Positions 1 through 9,295 are shown, counted from the first letter of the stretch. The stretch: DNA of 64,000 bases from Thermoplasmatales archaeon (GCA_016806715.1 CP060531.1:641966-705965), one strand, 5' to 3'. The notes: generated by a model not told the origin, from the letters alone. Numbers and translations: made by a program.

Positions 1-1442
1 CAAACCGCCGCCAGGAAGTAATAGATTACTGCATCAAGGACTCCTATTTGACCCTTGAAATATTCAAGAGAATGAGGGTCATCGACAGGAACCTGTTCAT
101 GTCAACAGTAACCAAGCTCCCTCTTGATGACGTGACCAATGGAGGCACAAGCAACTACGTTGACTCCATACTGATCAGGCAGGCGGACCGCGAGAACATT
201 GGCGTTCCAATGACATCACACGATCTCAAGGAAAACCCGATAGAAGGAGGATATGTGCATTCAATCGGGGCCGGGCTTTATGATAATGTCGTGGTACTGG
301 ATTTCAAGAGCATGTATCCATCCATGATAATGAAGTACAACATTTGTTTCACAACATTCAATCCCAATGGGACGATAGTTGCACCAACCGGAGCAAGATT
401 CCTAGATCCATCAAAGCGCATTGGCCTTGTTCCAAGAATCCTTAAAACCCTTATGGAAGAGAGAGACAAAGTAAAGAAGGACATGAAGAAAGCCGCAACG
501 GAAGATGAGAAGAATTATCTGGATGGAATACAGGGTGCCCTGAAAATCCTCATGAACACCTTTTACGGAGTGCTTGCATCTTCTTTCTACAGGTTCACTA
601 ATCTTGAGATAGGTGGAGCCATAACAGCCTATGCAAGGGAGACCATTACCGGTCTCATAAACCTTCTCAAATCCGAGGGGAAGAGAGTCATTTATGGCGA
701 CACGGACAGTATATTCATAGAATCAGGGGCGACCACACACGAGGATGCCATAAGGATTGGCGAAGACCTGAGCAAGCGACTTTCAGACAAGGAGGGGATC
801 ATAGTGGAGTTTGAGAAAGTCATGGATCCATTTTTCTCCCATGGAGCCAAAAAAAGGTACGCCGGAAAGATTGTATTCCCTCTTGAGCAGAACGGTACAG
901 TTCTCGTGAGAGGATATGAAGTCAGGAGAACGGATTCCTTCGACCTGCAGAGCGAGGCTCTTTCAAAGGTGTTTGATTATGTCCTTGGCAAGGACGTGGA
1001 AGGGGCCCAGGAATATGCAAACAACCTGGTTAAGATGGTGAGTGCAGGAGACCCTAGCATAAGTATGGAGAAACTCGTGATATCACGCTCGGTGAGAAAA
1101 TTTGGCGAGTACAAGGAAAATATGAATCTCGCCAATGTAAGGGTTGCAAAGAAACTCATGGACAGGGGGGAGACCTTCATCCCCGGCATGAAAGTCTCGT
1201 GGATTGTGACAAACAGCAAAAAATCTCCCCAGGAGGTTGAACCGTTCATTGACGGGACAAAGTTTGATAGTGTCCCGGACTGGAATTATTATGCCAGCCG
1301 GGTAAGGGAAACTCTGAATCGTGTGCTTGAAAGCCTCGGGGATGAAATGAAGATACTTGAACCTTCAAACGGCTCCAACGGAAACGGAATGGCCACAAAA
1401 TCGAATACGAAGGCAACCACCCTCGATGAATTCATGGGCTAA
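1..1442 (+). CDS. polB: Family B replicative DNA polymerase, C-terminal part (cut by window start)
   Basis: C-terminal palm, fingers and thumb of an archaeal family B DNA polymerase. The frame is open to the left edge, so the N-terminal and 3'-5' exonuclease domains lie outside. All three polymerase motifs are intact: motif A DFKSMYPSM with its Asp codon at 300-302, motif B KILMNTFYG near 554-580, and motif C YGDTDS near 693-710 with both aspartates. This contrasts with the altered second PolB at 19546-21540. The C-terminus ends TTLDEFMG after a low-complexity Asn/Ser/Lys/Thr linker; this resembles a PCNA-interacting peptide without its glutamine, which is inference. The role is chromosomal DNA synthesis. 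A TTG near 48 is not the real start. Confidence 0.95.
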   Translation, partial: NRRQEVIDYCIKDSYLTLEIFKRMRVIDRNLFMSTVTKLPLDDVTNGGTSNYVDSILIRQADRENIGVPMTSHDLKENPIEGGYVHSIGAGLYDNVVVLDFKSMYPSMIMKYNICFTTFNPNGTIVAPTGARFLDPSKRIGLVPRILKTLMEERDKVKKDMKKAATEDEKNYLDGIQGALKILMNTFYGVLASSFYRFTNLEIGGAITAYARETITGLINLLKSEGKRVIYGDTDSIFIESGATTHEDAIRIGEDLSKRLSDKEGIIVEFEKVMDPFFSHGAKKRYAGKIVFPLEQNGTVLVRGYEVRRTDSFDLQSEALSKVFDYVLGKDVEGAQEYANNLVKMVSAGDPSISMEKLVISRSVRKFGEYKENMNLANVRVAKKLMDRGETFIPGMKVSWIVTNSKKSPQEVEPFIDGTKFDSVPDWNYYASRVRETLNRVLESLGDEMKILEPSNGSNGNGMATKSNTKATTLDEFMG

Positions 1443-1499
1443 GGTCATTAAATAGAAAGTATTTTATATTGTCTGACATTATATTAAAAGTGAGGCACA

Positions 1500-1799
1500 T
1501 TGGCATATCCAGTATTCCTTGAACCGTTCAGTCAGGAGATAACTGTTCTCCTCCTCTTCGTAGACGGCCTGTTTTTTGGTCTTGCAATCAAGAAAGCATT
1601 CACGTCAGTCGTTCTGCTAATCGTAGCATTCATGGTTGCATATTTCATTGGCTTTTCTCTCATACCGAAAATTTCAATCAGCAATCTGGTGAGCCAGGTC
1701 TCCAGTTACGCATCTACCGTTCATTTCGGCAGCATCGTCATATCGTTCTCGATAATCATGTTCTTCATAGGATTTGCAATAGGGCTCTGGAAAGGATAG
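1500..1799 (+). CDS. Small three-TM membrane protein, unknown function
   Basis: A 99-residue hydrophobic protein with about three predicted membrane segments (roughly residues 14-30, 35-55 and 78-97) and a short polar loop near residues 57-75. It starts at TTG, with GAGG about six bases upstream acting as a plausible ribosome-binding site, and lies 57 bases after polB on the same strand. I recognise no family motif. The length, codon use and clean fit between two real genes support it being coding; the function is unknown. Confidence 0.6.
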   Translation: MAYPVFLEPFSQEITVLLLFVDGLFFGLAIKKAFTSVVLLIVAFMVAYFIGFSLIPKISISNLVSQVSSYASTVHFGSIVISFSIIMFFIGFAIGLWKG

Positions 1800-1857
1800 A
1801 AAGCTGCAGACATCAGCTCCCTTGCAATCTTTTTATTCTGGGAAGAACTTGCGGACT

Positions 1858-3000
1858 GTGCATGATGTCCTCGTTGTCGGATCCGGACCTTCCGGTTCAT
1901 ACGTGAGCTACAAGCTTTCCAGTCTTGGCTTTGATGTTGTAAACCTTGAGGAACACAGGGAGATAGGAAGACCGGTGGAATGCACTGGGCTTGTTTCTGA
2001 AAGAGTTTTCAAGTACGTCCGAACCAAAGCCGAGGTAAATTCCGTCAATGGAGCACACATATTCTTCCCCAACGGAAAAAGTATCCATATCCATAAGGGT
2101 GACAGGACAATTGTTATGGACAGGGACCAGTTTGACAAGGATGCTTCCGCTATGGCCATAGCTTCCGGTGCTGATATCCGCATAGATTCCCGCGTACTCA
2201 GGGTCAGGGTTGACGGCGAGGGCGTAACAACAACGTACCGCCAGGGCGGTAACCTCAGAGAAATAAGAAGCAGGATAATTGTCGGAGCAGATGGCGTGAA
2301 CAGTATAGTCCGAAAGGAGCTTGGATACGAGAGGCCTTCAAGAGTAATATCCACTTACCAGGTTGATTCTGCTGCCAGTATGGAGGACCAGAGTAGCGTA
2401 AATGTGTACGTCGGATCCCAGTCAACACAGGGATTTTTCGGATGGGCAACTCCAGCAGGTGAACTTTCAAAGATCGGCGTAGGGGCGTACAGAAAGCCTG
2501 CGTTAGAGCACTTCAAGTACATAAACAGGAAATTCGGGTCACAGAAAATACTCGGGATAAATGGCGGAGGCATACCGATTACATTCCTGAAGAAGACTTA
2601 CGGAAAGAGAAACCTTCTTGTCGGAGACGCAGCGGGAATAGTAAAGCCTCTCTCCGGCGGGGGCATATTCACGGGAATCGTATCTGCAAAGCATGCAGCG
2701 GAAGCAATAAAAAATACTCTGGAGACTGAAGACTTTTCGGACCGTTCCCTTTCAGGTTACCAGGTTTCCTGGAAAAAGGAACTGGGGATGGAACTCAGGT
2801 TTGATGCTATGGCACAGAAATTCTTCAGTGGCATACCCGACAGATCGCTGGATCGCATATATGAGATTCTGTCCAGACCGCAGAACATAGAGACAATAAA
2901 CAGGGTGGGTGACATTGATTTCCCTTCCAGAGTCATTCTCTCGATACTCATCAGAAACCCTGGAATCATGGCACAGATATTCAGAAGGAACGGCAAATGA
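1858..3000 (+). CDS. Geranylgeranyl reductase family flavoprotein
   Basis: FAD-dependent reductase of the geranylgeranyl reductase family, which in archaea saturates the isoprenoid chains of membrane lipids. The N-terminus carries the dinucleotide-binding motif DVLVVGSGPSGSYV, followed by GRPVECTGLVSERVF, where the Cys sits in the family's typical substrate-site position, then VGADGVNSIVRKELG and GDAAGIVKPLSGGGI, the second FAD motif. I chose GTG at 1858 because it places the Rossmann strand directly after the start and puts a TATA-like cttttta about 26 bases upstream, fitting a leaderless transcript. An in-frame TTG at 1822 would add 12 residues. The stop overlaps the next gene's ATG by four bases. 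Paralogues act on other isoprenoids, so the exact substrate is inferred. Confidence 0.88.
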   Translation: MHDVLVVGSGPSGSYVSYKLSSLGFDVVNLEEHREIGRPVECTGLVSERVFKYVRTKAEVNSVNGAHIFFPNGKSIHIHKGDRTIVMDRDQFDKDASAMAIASGADIRIDSRVLRVRVDGEGVTTTYRQGGNLREIRSRIIVGADGVNSIVRKELGYERPSRVISTYQVDSAASMEDQSSVNVYVGSQSTQGFFGWATPAGELSKIGVGAYRKPALEHFKYINRKFGSQKILGINGGGIPITFLKKTYGKRNLLVGDAAGIVKPLSGGGIFTGIVSAKHAAEAIKNTLETEDFSDRSLSGYQVSWKKELGMELRFDAMAQKFFSGIPDRSLDRIYEILSRPQNIETINRVGDIDFPSRVILSILIRNPGIMAQIFRRNGK

Positions 3001-3893
3001 ACAGGAATACCTACTTATACCTAGGACTTCTCCTGCTCGTCACGTTTTTCTGGGGGCTGACTTTCCCGCTAATAAAGAATACTCTTGAATTTGTCTCCCC
3101 TATGGTGTTCCTTGCTCTTCGCTTTGGCCTTTCGACTGCCTTTCTTGTGCCATTCCTCATCGGGAAGAAGGGGATATTTGTCAGGAGAAACGTTATGCAG
3201 GGGTCCATAGCAGGAATACTCCTATTCTTCGGGTATTATTTCCAGACTGTCGGGCTTGAATACACAACCGCCGCGAAGTCTGGCATAATAACAGGCATAT
3301 ATGTTGTGCTTATTCCGTTAATTTCGTATTATTACCTGAAGAGACGTGCCTCAAGGTATGATGCCATTGCATCTGTTATGGCTTTTTCAGGCCTTATCAT
3401 TATGTCAAGCAGTGCACTTTCCAATTCCGGCATAGAGCTTGGAGACATTCTCACACTATTCGGTGCTGTTGCCTATGCCTTTCAGATTGCATACCTGTCA
3501 AAATATTCCGAGGGGATCGACAGTGTTGTTTTTACCTTCTACCAGCTGCTTGTCGTGGCTGTTTTATCGGTTGTGTTCCTGCCGACCTATCCATCTCTGC
3601 AAATTGACCTCAACTATTATGCGATCTTCACCATAGTGTTTACTGCACTTTTTGCGGGTACGTTCGCAATGTTCATAACCACAAGGGCTCTCATTTTCAT
3701 TGAACCCACAGCGGCGGGAGTAATTTTCGTTGGTGAGCCAATTTTTGCAGCTATTTCAGCAGTTATCATAAATAAGGAGGTACTCGGGCCATACACACTC
3801 ATAGGGGGGGCGATTATGGTACTGGCCATGTTCATTACAACAGTGGATAAGTTCATATCATCCAGACACAGAACGAGTCTTTCAGGAACCTGA
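2997..3893 (+). CDS. EamA/DMT-family transporter
   Basis: A 298-residue integral membrane protein of the drug/metabolite transporter superfamily with ten predicted membrane helices in two EamA repeats. The first repeat begins FWGLTFPLIKNTLEF and the second is marked by AYAFQIAYLSKYSEG and EPIFAAISAVIINKE, the conserved glutamate-proline segment preceding the last helix pair. The family exports metabolites such as amino acids; the substrate cannot be read from sequence. The start overlaps the geranylgeranyl reductase stop (ATGA), so the two are probably co-transcribed. Its 3' end overlaps the convergent tgt gene by 12 bases. Confidence 0.88.
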   Translation: MNRNTYLYLGLLLLVTFFWGLTFPLIKNTLEFVSPMVFLALRFGLSTAFLVPFLIGKKGIFVRRNVMQGSIAGILLFFGYYFQTVGLEYTTAAKSGIITGIYVVLIPLISYYYLKRRASRYDAIASVMAFSGLIIMSSSALSNSGIELGDILTLFGAVAYAFQIAYLSKYSEGIDSVVFTFYQLLVVAVLSVVFLPTYPSLQIDLNYYAIFTIVFTALFAGTFAMFITTRALIFIEPTAAGVIFVGEPIFAAISAVIINKEVLGPYTLIGGAIMVLAMFITTVDKFISSRHRTSLSGT

Positions 3894-5792
3894 CCCATCC
3901 TTTCCGGATATGCTGTGATGAACCTTGACAGCAACTCCGCTCCTGTATTGCCCCATTTCAGCACCTGAAACTGTGGCTCTTCCTACTGCCACAAAATTGT
4001 CGTTCCCGTCTACGATGAGGGTTTCGTTCAGGGGCACGATATCCGGGTCCCATGTCTTGATAAACTTGAAAAAAACATTGAAGCCCTTGGAGTTGAAAGC
4101 AGCACTCTCGTTGTCTACCTGAACCCTGAAACTGGGAAATGGCGAGATATCCCTGAGGATCTTCCCTCCTTCAACATTCAGCGTAAGGAATCCATCGTGT
4201 GCCCTCATGGTTGCTATAATCCTGTTTTCAGGAGTCATTATGTTCCTGATGCGTCCGGTGTTTCTGGACTTGATAATCCTGACGTTATCCGGAAACAATT
4301 TTGTCCCGATCCCGATGGAGAACTGGAGATCCGCCACCGTCCTTATTTTCTGCAGGTCAAAGTTCCTGGAGGAACTTTCCATTGCATCCTCTTTCTCCGA
4401 TGCATTTTGAGCATCCGTTTTTCTGCCCTCTGATCTGAAATCACTGTATTGCCCCCTGGATGCCGAGATCACCTGTTCTACCGGAAACGTTTCATTCAAC
4501 TCAATGGGTACAGACATGTTTTCCCACCTTATCATAATCCTGTGGTCAGTCCTGTTGTACACATTGGAGATGAAGTTCCCGTCCATCCTGCCGGGTTTCC
4601 ATGTTTCCCCTGCTATTTCTTCTGTCCGGCCTTCCGGCTGCGTGTTTTCTGAAAAGCGTCTTATCCTCTCCAGCACAGGATGCGAATCCGAATATGAATC
4701 AAAGTAGAAGAATGGGGATTTCTTGTAAAGCTCCTCGTATTTGGCCAGTTCCCTGGACCTTTCCAGTATTCTCCTGAAGGCATTGAAAAGGAACGGATGC
4801 GATCTTGCCTTAGACTCGACGTATTGCCACAGGGTCTGTTCAAAGATCCTCTCCCTTATTTCTGAGACCTCCATGAAAATAGCTGTCAGGTTGTGTCCTG
4901 CAATTGCTTTCACCTTCTCCTCCTCTGGGGCGCCAATTAATTCCTGGACTGTGTATTTTCCATTCAGGGGGCTCCAGTAAGGGAAAACTGACATGCTCAC
5001 AAGGTCCCTGGTTCCGTCGGGGAACAGGAGTCGGGAATTCCTGGCGTATTTTATGTAAGATGCTGAATCGAACATGTCCACGCCGAGGAGGACCGACATT
5101 CCCATGAACATGGGATGCCCGCCGCCAAATAGATGGATTGGCTTATCGAAACTGGAATTCACCTTTGAATCAATTATTATGTCGACAAGCCGGGTGTAAT
5201 TGTACGATTCAAGCAGCGGTACAACACCTCCGATCGGGAGATAGGTCGCTTTGCTGCTTCCCATTAGCCTGGCAGACTTTACCCTAAGATCAGGGTATAT
5301 TGATCCCTGTATTGTTCCGGCCAGCATGCTGCCCTCATGGTCAGCAATCTCGTTCATCCGCCTGTATGTTTCGTCCACGGCTGCCTCAGCCTCGGCATGG
5401 CTGTCCGAAGGCCTTGAGAAGATATCCAGTATCGTAGCTATATCACTACCTATTTTTCTCTGGAAATCCACTATCTCCACGTTATTGTACTCAATATTCC
5501 CGTAAACATAGCTCTGGAATGTCCCGGAATCAGTCATAATCGGTCCGTCAAAATTCATGAGGGAGTGTATGCCATTCTTCTCGGCTGCCTCCCTCAGTTT
5601 CTCCGTTCTACGGATGATATAGCTGTTTGTTATGATTGAATTTGCACCGAGCTTCCTCATTTCATTCGGGGAAATGACGACTATGTTGGGGTTGACCACC
5701 GGCATGACCGCTGGAGTTTCTATAATCCCATGCCCTGTTGAAAACCTGGCTATTCTTGCCAAACCGTCCCTGTGAATCAATTCCATTTCCAC
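3882..5792 (-). CDS. tgtA: Archaeosine tRNA-guanine transglycosylase with PUA domain, lacking the zinc cysteines
   Basis: A 636-residue archaeal TGT that would exchange guanine-15 of tRNA for preQ0 on the way to archaeosine. The catalytic TIM barrel has MTDSGTFQSYVYG (general base near Asp88), GSDIATILDIFSRPSD, and GVDMFDSASY carrying the probable nucleophile near Asp239. The C-terminal region about residues 540-630 is the PUA-type tRNA-binding module. The usual structural zinc site FPCSCPVC is replaced by FPYWSPLN at residues 270-277 (4962-4979), so all three cysteines are gone, while the later His300 in AGHNL remains. It sits seven bases downstream of ABCE1 in the same operon. The zinc loss is seen directly; its effect is unknown. 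Confidence 0.93.
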   Translation of the reverse strand: MEMELIHRDGLARIARFSTGHGIIETPAVMPVVNPNIVVISPNEMRKLGANSIITNSYIIRRTEKLREAAEKNGIHSLMNFDGPIMTDSGTFQSYVYGNIEYNNVEIVDFQRKIGSDIATILDIFSRPSDSHAEAEAAVDETYRRMNEIADHEGSMLAGTIQGSIYPDLRVKSARLMGSSKATYLPIGGVVPLLESYNYTRLVDIIIDSKVNSSFDKPIHLFGGGHPMFMGMSVLLGVDMFDSASYIKYARNSRLLFPDGTRDLVSMSVFPYWSPLNGKYTVQELIGAPEEEKVKAIAGHNLTAIFMEVSEIRERIFEQTLWQYVESKARSHPFLFNAFRRILERSRELAKYEELYKKSPFFYFDSYSDSHPVLERIRRFSENTQPEGRTEEIAGETWKPGRMDGNFISNVYNRTDHRIMIRWENMSVPIELNETFPVEQVISASRGQYSDFRSEGRKTDAQNASEKEDAMESSSRNFDLQKIRTVADLQFSIGIGTKLFPDNVRIIKSRNTGRIRNIMTPENRIIATMRAHDGFLTLNVEGGKILRDISPFPSFRVQVDNESAAFNSKGFNVFFKFIKTWDPDIVPLNETLIVDGNDNFVAVGRATVSGAEMGQYRSGVAVKVHHSISGKDGSGS

Positions 5793-5799
5793 ACCAGAT

Positions 5800-7572
5800 C
5801 TATTCTGAATAATAGTAATTCCCTGAATTTTTCTGCATCCTGTCGAGGCTGCTTCCCTGCTTGTTTATTCTTGGCCTCTTTGTTACCTGGTCTCTCCTGA
5901 AAGTAACGCCGGCATCCTTCAGGAAGATGTTCATGCCCGTCTTCATGTCTGTGGGGCCAAATGACGTCCCATGGCTGCCCGGTTTGCCGGAGAACACGAT
6001 GAGTTTGTCCGATATAAGATCAATGAAGTACACATCGTGATCCACGACCATGGCACTTTTCCTGTTGTTTTCCATTACCCTGCGTATTATTTTTGCAGCC
6101 GCCATCCTGAACGCACTGTCCAGGTGCGCTGATGGTTCATCCAGCAGGTAGATATCAGCTTCACGCGCCAGAGTTGTCGCGATTGATACCCTCTGGAGCT
6201 CACCTCCGGAGAGATCGTTGACGACTGCCTCCATCAGTTCATTTATCTGCATTGGCCCCATTATCTCGTTCATAATGAATGGGGACGAAAAAGCTTCGGA
6301 AGATACTGAAAGGATCAGGTCCCTCACGGTTCCGGAGAAGTCTGTTGATATGTACTGCGGCTTGTAGGCGACCCTTACTGCTCCAGAAATTGAACCGGTT
6401 TCCGGTTTAAGTATCCCGGCAAGCATCTTCACGAACGTGGTCTTTCCCAGCGCATTCCTTCCAAGTACCCCAATTGTCTCACCGGTCTTTACATATCCAC
6501 TGGAAACCTCCAGGCTGAACTCGGCAAGCTTCAGCGAAAGGTCTGACCATTCCACGAGTTGTATACCCGTCTGTTCAACCTTGTGCGATCTGTCCTGAAA
6601 CTGGATTTCATAGGGTCTTATCCTGACATTTTCCTCCCTGAGGTATCCGGCAAGAAATGCATTTATCGCACGGTTTGTGGTCTTCTGCTCCGATATGACT
6701 CCATACGCCCCTGGAGAACCGTATACCAGATGTACCGTGTCTGCCATCCAGTCCATGAGCGCAAGATCGTGCTCCACGATCATTACCGTCTTCTTCTCCG
6801 CCATCTCCTTAACAATAGATGCAACCCTCATCCTGTCGTTTACGTCCAGATATGATGACATTTCATCGAACAGGTAAATGTCGCCATCCTTGAGCAAAGA
6901 AGTTGCTATTGCAAGTTTCTGCAGTTCTCCACCGGAACACGAGGCAACATCTTTTCCCAGTGACCCCCCCATGTCGAGCATCTGAGCGACTTCGTCCAGC
7001 CTCCCTTCAGAATCCCCTCTTTTCAGTATCTCTCCCAGTGTTCCCTTAACCACTTTAGGTATCAGGTCAACATGCTGGTCCTTGAGTACGACCCTGGTTT
7101 TACCGGCATAAAGATCCTTGAAGTAACTGCCCATAAGTGTCCCTGCATAATGATCTATCACTACATCTTTCGATGCATCCCCGTCATATTTGCCGAAATT
7201 TGGAACAGTTATGCCTGCAAGAATTTTCAGCGTTGTGCTCTTGCCCATTCCATTCTGCCCCAGAAGAGCGGTTACCTTGCCCTTGGAGATTGTTGGCATG
7301 GAGTATACCCTGAAACCATTGACGCCATATTGGTGCACAACGTCACGGTTAAGTTCATCCGGGACCGTGATGATCTTAATTGCACCAAAGGGGCACCGCT
7401 TTTGGCATATGCCGCACCCTATGCAAAGGTTTTCAGTAATGAGAGGCTGACCCTCCGGGTTGGGGAAATCAATTGTCATTATGCCGCTGCGCACAGGAGG
7501 ACAGTAGTACTGGCATTCATGATTGCATTTCTTTGGATGGCATTTTTCCTGGTCTAAAATCGCTATATGCAA
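5800..7572 (-). CDS. abce1: ABCE1/Rli1 ribosome-recycling ATPase
   Basis: A 590-residue ABCE1 homologue that splits ribosomes after termination and works with aRF1 or Pelota. The N-terminus holds two 4Fe-4S clusters: Cys11, 16, 20 and 24, and CIGCGICQKRCP at residues 50-61. Two ABC cassettes follow. The first has Walker A GQNGMGKST, signature CSGGELQ and Walker B DIYLFDEMSSYLD; the second has GRNALGKTT, LSGGELQ and DIYLLDEPSAHLD. Length matches the family. It lies 9 bases after a small conserved gene and 7 bases before tgtA, forming a translation-linked operon read leftward. No anomaly is seen. Confidence 0.97.
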   Translation of the reverse strand: MHIAILDQEKCHPKKCNHECQYYCPPVRSGIMTIDFPNPEGQPLITENLCIGCGICQKRCPFGAIKIITVPDELNRDVVHQYGVNGFRVYSMPTISKGKVTALLGQNGMGKSTTLKILAGITVPNFGKYDGDASKDVVIDHYAGTLMGSYFKDLYAGKTRVVLKDQHVDLIPKVVKGTLGEILKRGDSEGRLDEVAQMLDMGGSLGKDVASCSGGELQKLAIATSLLKDGDIYLFDEMSSYLDVNDRMRVASIVKEMAEKKTVMIVEHDLALMDWMADTVHLVYGSPGAYGVISEQKTTNRAINAFLAGYLREENVRIRPYEIQFQDRSHKVEQTGIQLVEWSDLSLKLAEFSLEVSSGYVKTGETIGVLGRNALGKTTFVKMLAGILKPETGSISGAVRVAYKPQYISTDFSGTVRDLILSVSSEAFSSPFIMNEIMGPMQINELMEAVVNDLSGGELQRVSIATTLAREADIYLLDEPSAHLDSAFRMAAAKIIRRVMENNRKSAMVVDHDVYFIDLISDKLIVFSGKPGSHGTSFGPTDMKTGMNIFLKDAGVTFRRDQVTKRPRINKQGSSLDRMQKNSGNYYYSE

Positions 7573-7581
7573 ATTTCACAC

Positions 7582-8010
7582 CTAATTTGGTTTCCAGTAT
7601 TCGTCGGGAATCTCGCTGTATATCTGGAAGTCACTATCCTGTGAAATCTTTGTTTCCAGTATCTTCATGGCCGAGAGTTCTATTATTCTGGGTACGTTAA
7701 GTATCCAGTAGTGAATCCTCCACTCCCGACCATCGTAAAGGGTGGTCTCCTCCCTTTCTGTCTGAAGAACACCGATATCCTCCATTGTGTAGAAAGCGTC
7801 CCTGTCCTCAGGCTCAAGCATATTGTCGATCACTCGATCGTTGTATCCAAAAAAGTTTATGAGATGTTCAGCGGCTTCTACTGACTCTTCATGGCTCATT
7901 CTTCTGTTCTGAAGACTTAGTCCTTTACTGATAGAATCAGCCAACTCATCAAGATTTGTAAAATTTCTTTTTGGTTTGTTGGTTGGTGTATCGGCATTCT
8001 TAACCTTCAT
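7582..8010 (-). CDS. Conserved small protein of Thermoplasmata (possibly DUF6015)
   Basis: A 142-residue soluble protein opening the operon with ABCE1 and tgtA. The core has an acidic helix-rich segment, AAEHLINFFGYNDRVIDN, then EPEDRDAFYTMEDIGVLQTE and the striking LYDGREWRIHYWIL. I associate this last string with a family of small proteins found mainly in Thermoplasmata (DUF6015, from memory and unverified). The N-terminal 20 residues are Lys/Asn-rich and disordered-looking. A GAGG ribosome-binding site lies about eight bases before the ATG. Function is unknown, but its position suggests a link to translation or ribosome recycling. Confidence 0.75.
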   Translation of the reverse strand: MKVKNADTPTNKPKRNFTNLDELADSISKGLSLQNRRMSHEESVEAAEHLINFFGYNDRVIDNMLEPEDRDAFYTMEDIGVLQTEREETTLYDGREWRIHYWILNVPRIIELSAMKILETKISQDSDFQIYSEIPDEYWKPN

Positions 8011-8028
8011 TTTATCCTCTTTAAATGA

Positions 8029-8036
8029 TTTTTATG
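8029..8036 (-). promoter_or_regulatory. Probable TATA box of the 142-aa protein / ABCE1 / tgtA operon
   Basis: Read on the minus strand the segment is gcataaaaatc, about 20-27 bases before the ATG at 8010. The 229-base gap to the divergent dihydropteroate synthase gene holds no convincing ORF and is AT-rich, as expected for a divergent promoter region. Confidence 0.4.
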
Positions 8037-8239
8037 CGTCTTACTATATTGAATCAGCGTTAATAAGGTTATCTTAGAATTCACAGATAATGGTTATTTT
8101 AGCGCAATTACAGTATATCTTATTGAAAATTTAGGTGTGAAAGATTCAAAATTTACTGGTACCTGCAAGATATTTTTTTACCTCGAATGGTTACAAAAGG
8201 CTAAGAAAAAGTAAACTAAGATCAAGAGAATGACCCTGC

Positions 8240-9295
8240 ATGGATGTGCTGGCTGTATTTCCCTCAAGAAGCATTGCCCAGATTTCCGGCGAGGGAAAGG
8301 AGATAGGAGTTGAAATAGTAGTCAGGAGCGGCACCGCGCCTAATACTGTGGAAAAATGCAGAAAGATATCAGACCTTGGAAATGGTCTCGATCTTTTTTC
8401 CGGCAGCGTAAACATGCAGGAACTCGAACTTCTGATATCCCGGATTCCAGGCATGGAACCCTTTTCACGTACCCTGTCAACCGGAATTTTAAACCGGCTC
8501 CGCAGGAAGAAATTTGTCCCTGAACTTATGGGCATAGTCAACACAACGCCGGATTCTTTCTATCCCGGATCCAGGATATCTCCGGGCGATACTGCAGCGC
8601 TGGATGCCATGATAGATGAGAAACCGGACATCATCGACATTGGAGGCGAGAGCACAAGGCCGGGGAGTTTACCTGTCACTGTTGAAGTAGAGCTGGCGAG
8701 GATCAAGCCTGCCATAGAATACGTTTCCAGCTCAACCGACATACCCATATCGGTCGACACAACAAAGCCCCGGGTTCTTGAAGGGGTGCTGGACTATAAC
8801 GTGAAATATGCAAATGACATCAGTGGTTTTGCGGACCCTGGGATGGCATTGCTATCCAGTGAACACGATCTCAGGTACATATTGATGCACATGAGGGGAA
8901 CTCCCGAAAACATGCAACAACTCTCGGTGTATAAAGACGCAGTCGCAGAAATCATGACCTTCTTCTACGGGAAAGTTGCAGAACTGACGAACTTCGGGCT
9001 CAGCCTCGATCAGATTATTGTGGACCCGGGAATAGGCTTTGCAAAGACTCCTGAGACAAACATTGACCTTGTCAGGCACATTTCCTCGTTGAACATGGGG
9101 CTTGACTTACTCGTGGGAACTTCTCGGAAGAGTTTCATGAAAAAGATATCCGGCACCGAACCCGAAAGAAGGCTTTACGGAACACTTGCGTCTTCAATAT
9201 ACTTAATGGAGCACGGGGTTAACATTTTAAGGCTTCACGATGTATCAGCGAATCGAGAAGCCCTGAAAAACTACAGCATGATTTCTGGTTACTGA
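8240..9295 (+). CDS. folP: Dihydropteroate synthase with N-terminal extension
   Basis: Joins the pterin pyrophosphate to p-aminobenzoate (or a related arylamine) in folate-type cofactor synthesis. The TIM-barrel core begins near residue 93 with MGIVNTTPDSFYPGSR, followed by DIGGESTRPGS, ISVDTTKP, VDPGIGFAKTPETN and VGTSRKSF, which are the pterin, sulfa and phosphate-loop motifs. Total length is 351 residues. The first 90 or so residues are not part of the canonical bacterial enzyme and include a small beta-rich segment (EIGVEIVVRSGTAPNTVEKC) I cannot assign. The MptE-like gene at 52071 would supply its substrate and SHMT at 24448 would use the product cofactor. The 3' end overlaps the convergent fur-like gene by seven bases. 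Confidence 0.92.
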   Translation: MDVLAVFPSRSIAQISGEGKEIGVEIVVRSGTAPNTVEKCRKISDLGNGLDLFSGSVNMQELELLISRIPGMEPFSRTLSTGILNRLRRKKFVPELMGIVNTTPDSFYPGSRISPGDTAALDAMIDEKPDIIDIGGESTRPGSLPVTVEVELARIKPAIEYVSSSTDIPISVDTTKPRVLEGVLDYNVKYANDISGFADPGMALLSSEHDLRYILMHMRGTPENMQQLSVYKDAVAEIMTFFYGKVAELTNFGLSLDQIIVDPGIGFAKTPETNIDLVRHISSLNMGLDLLVGTSRKSFMKKISGTEPERRLYGTLASSIYLMEHGVNILRLHDVSANREALKNYSMISGY

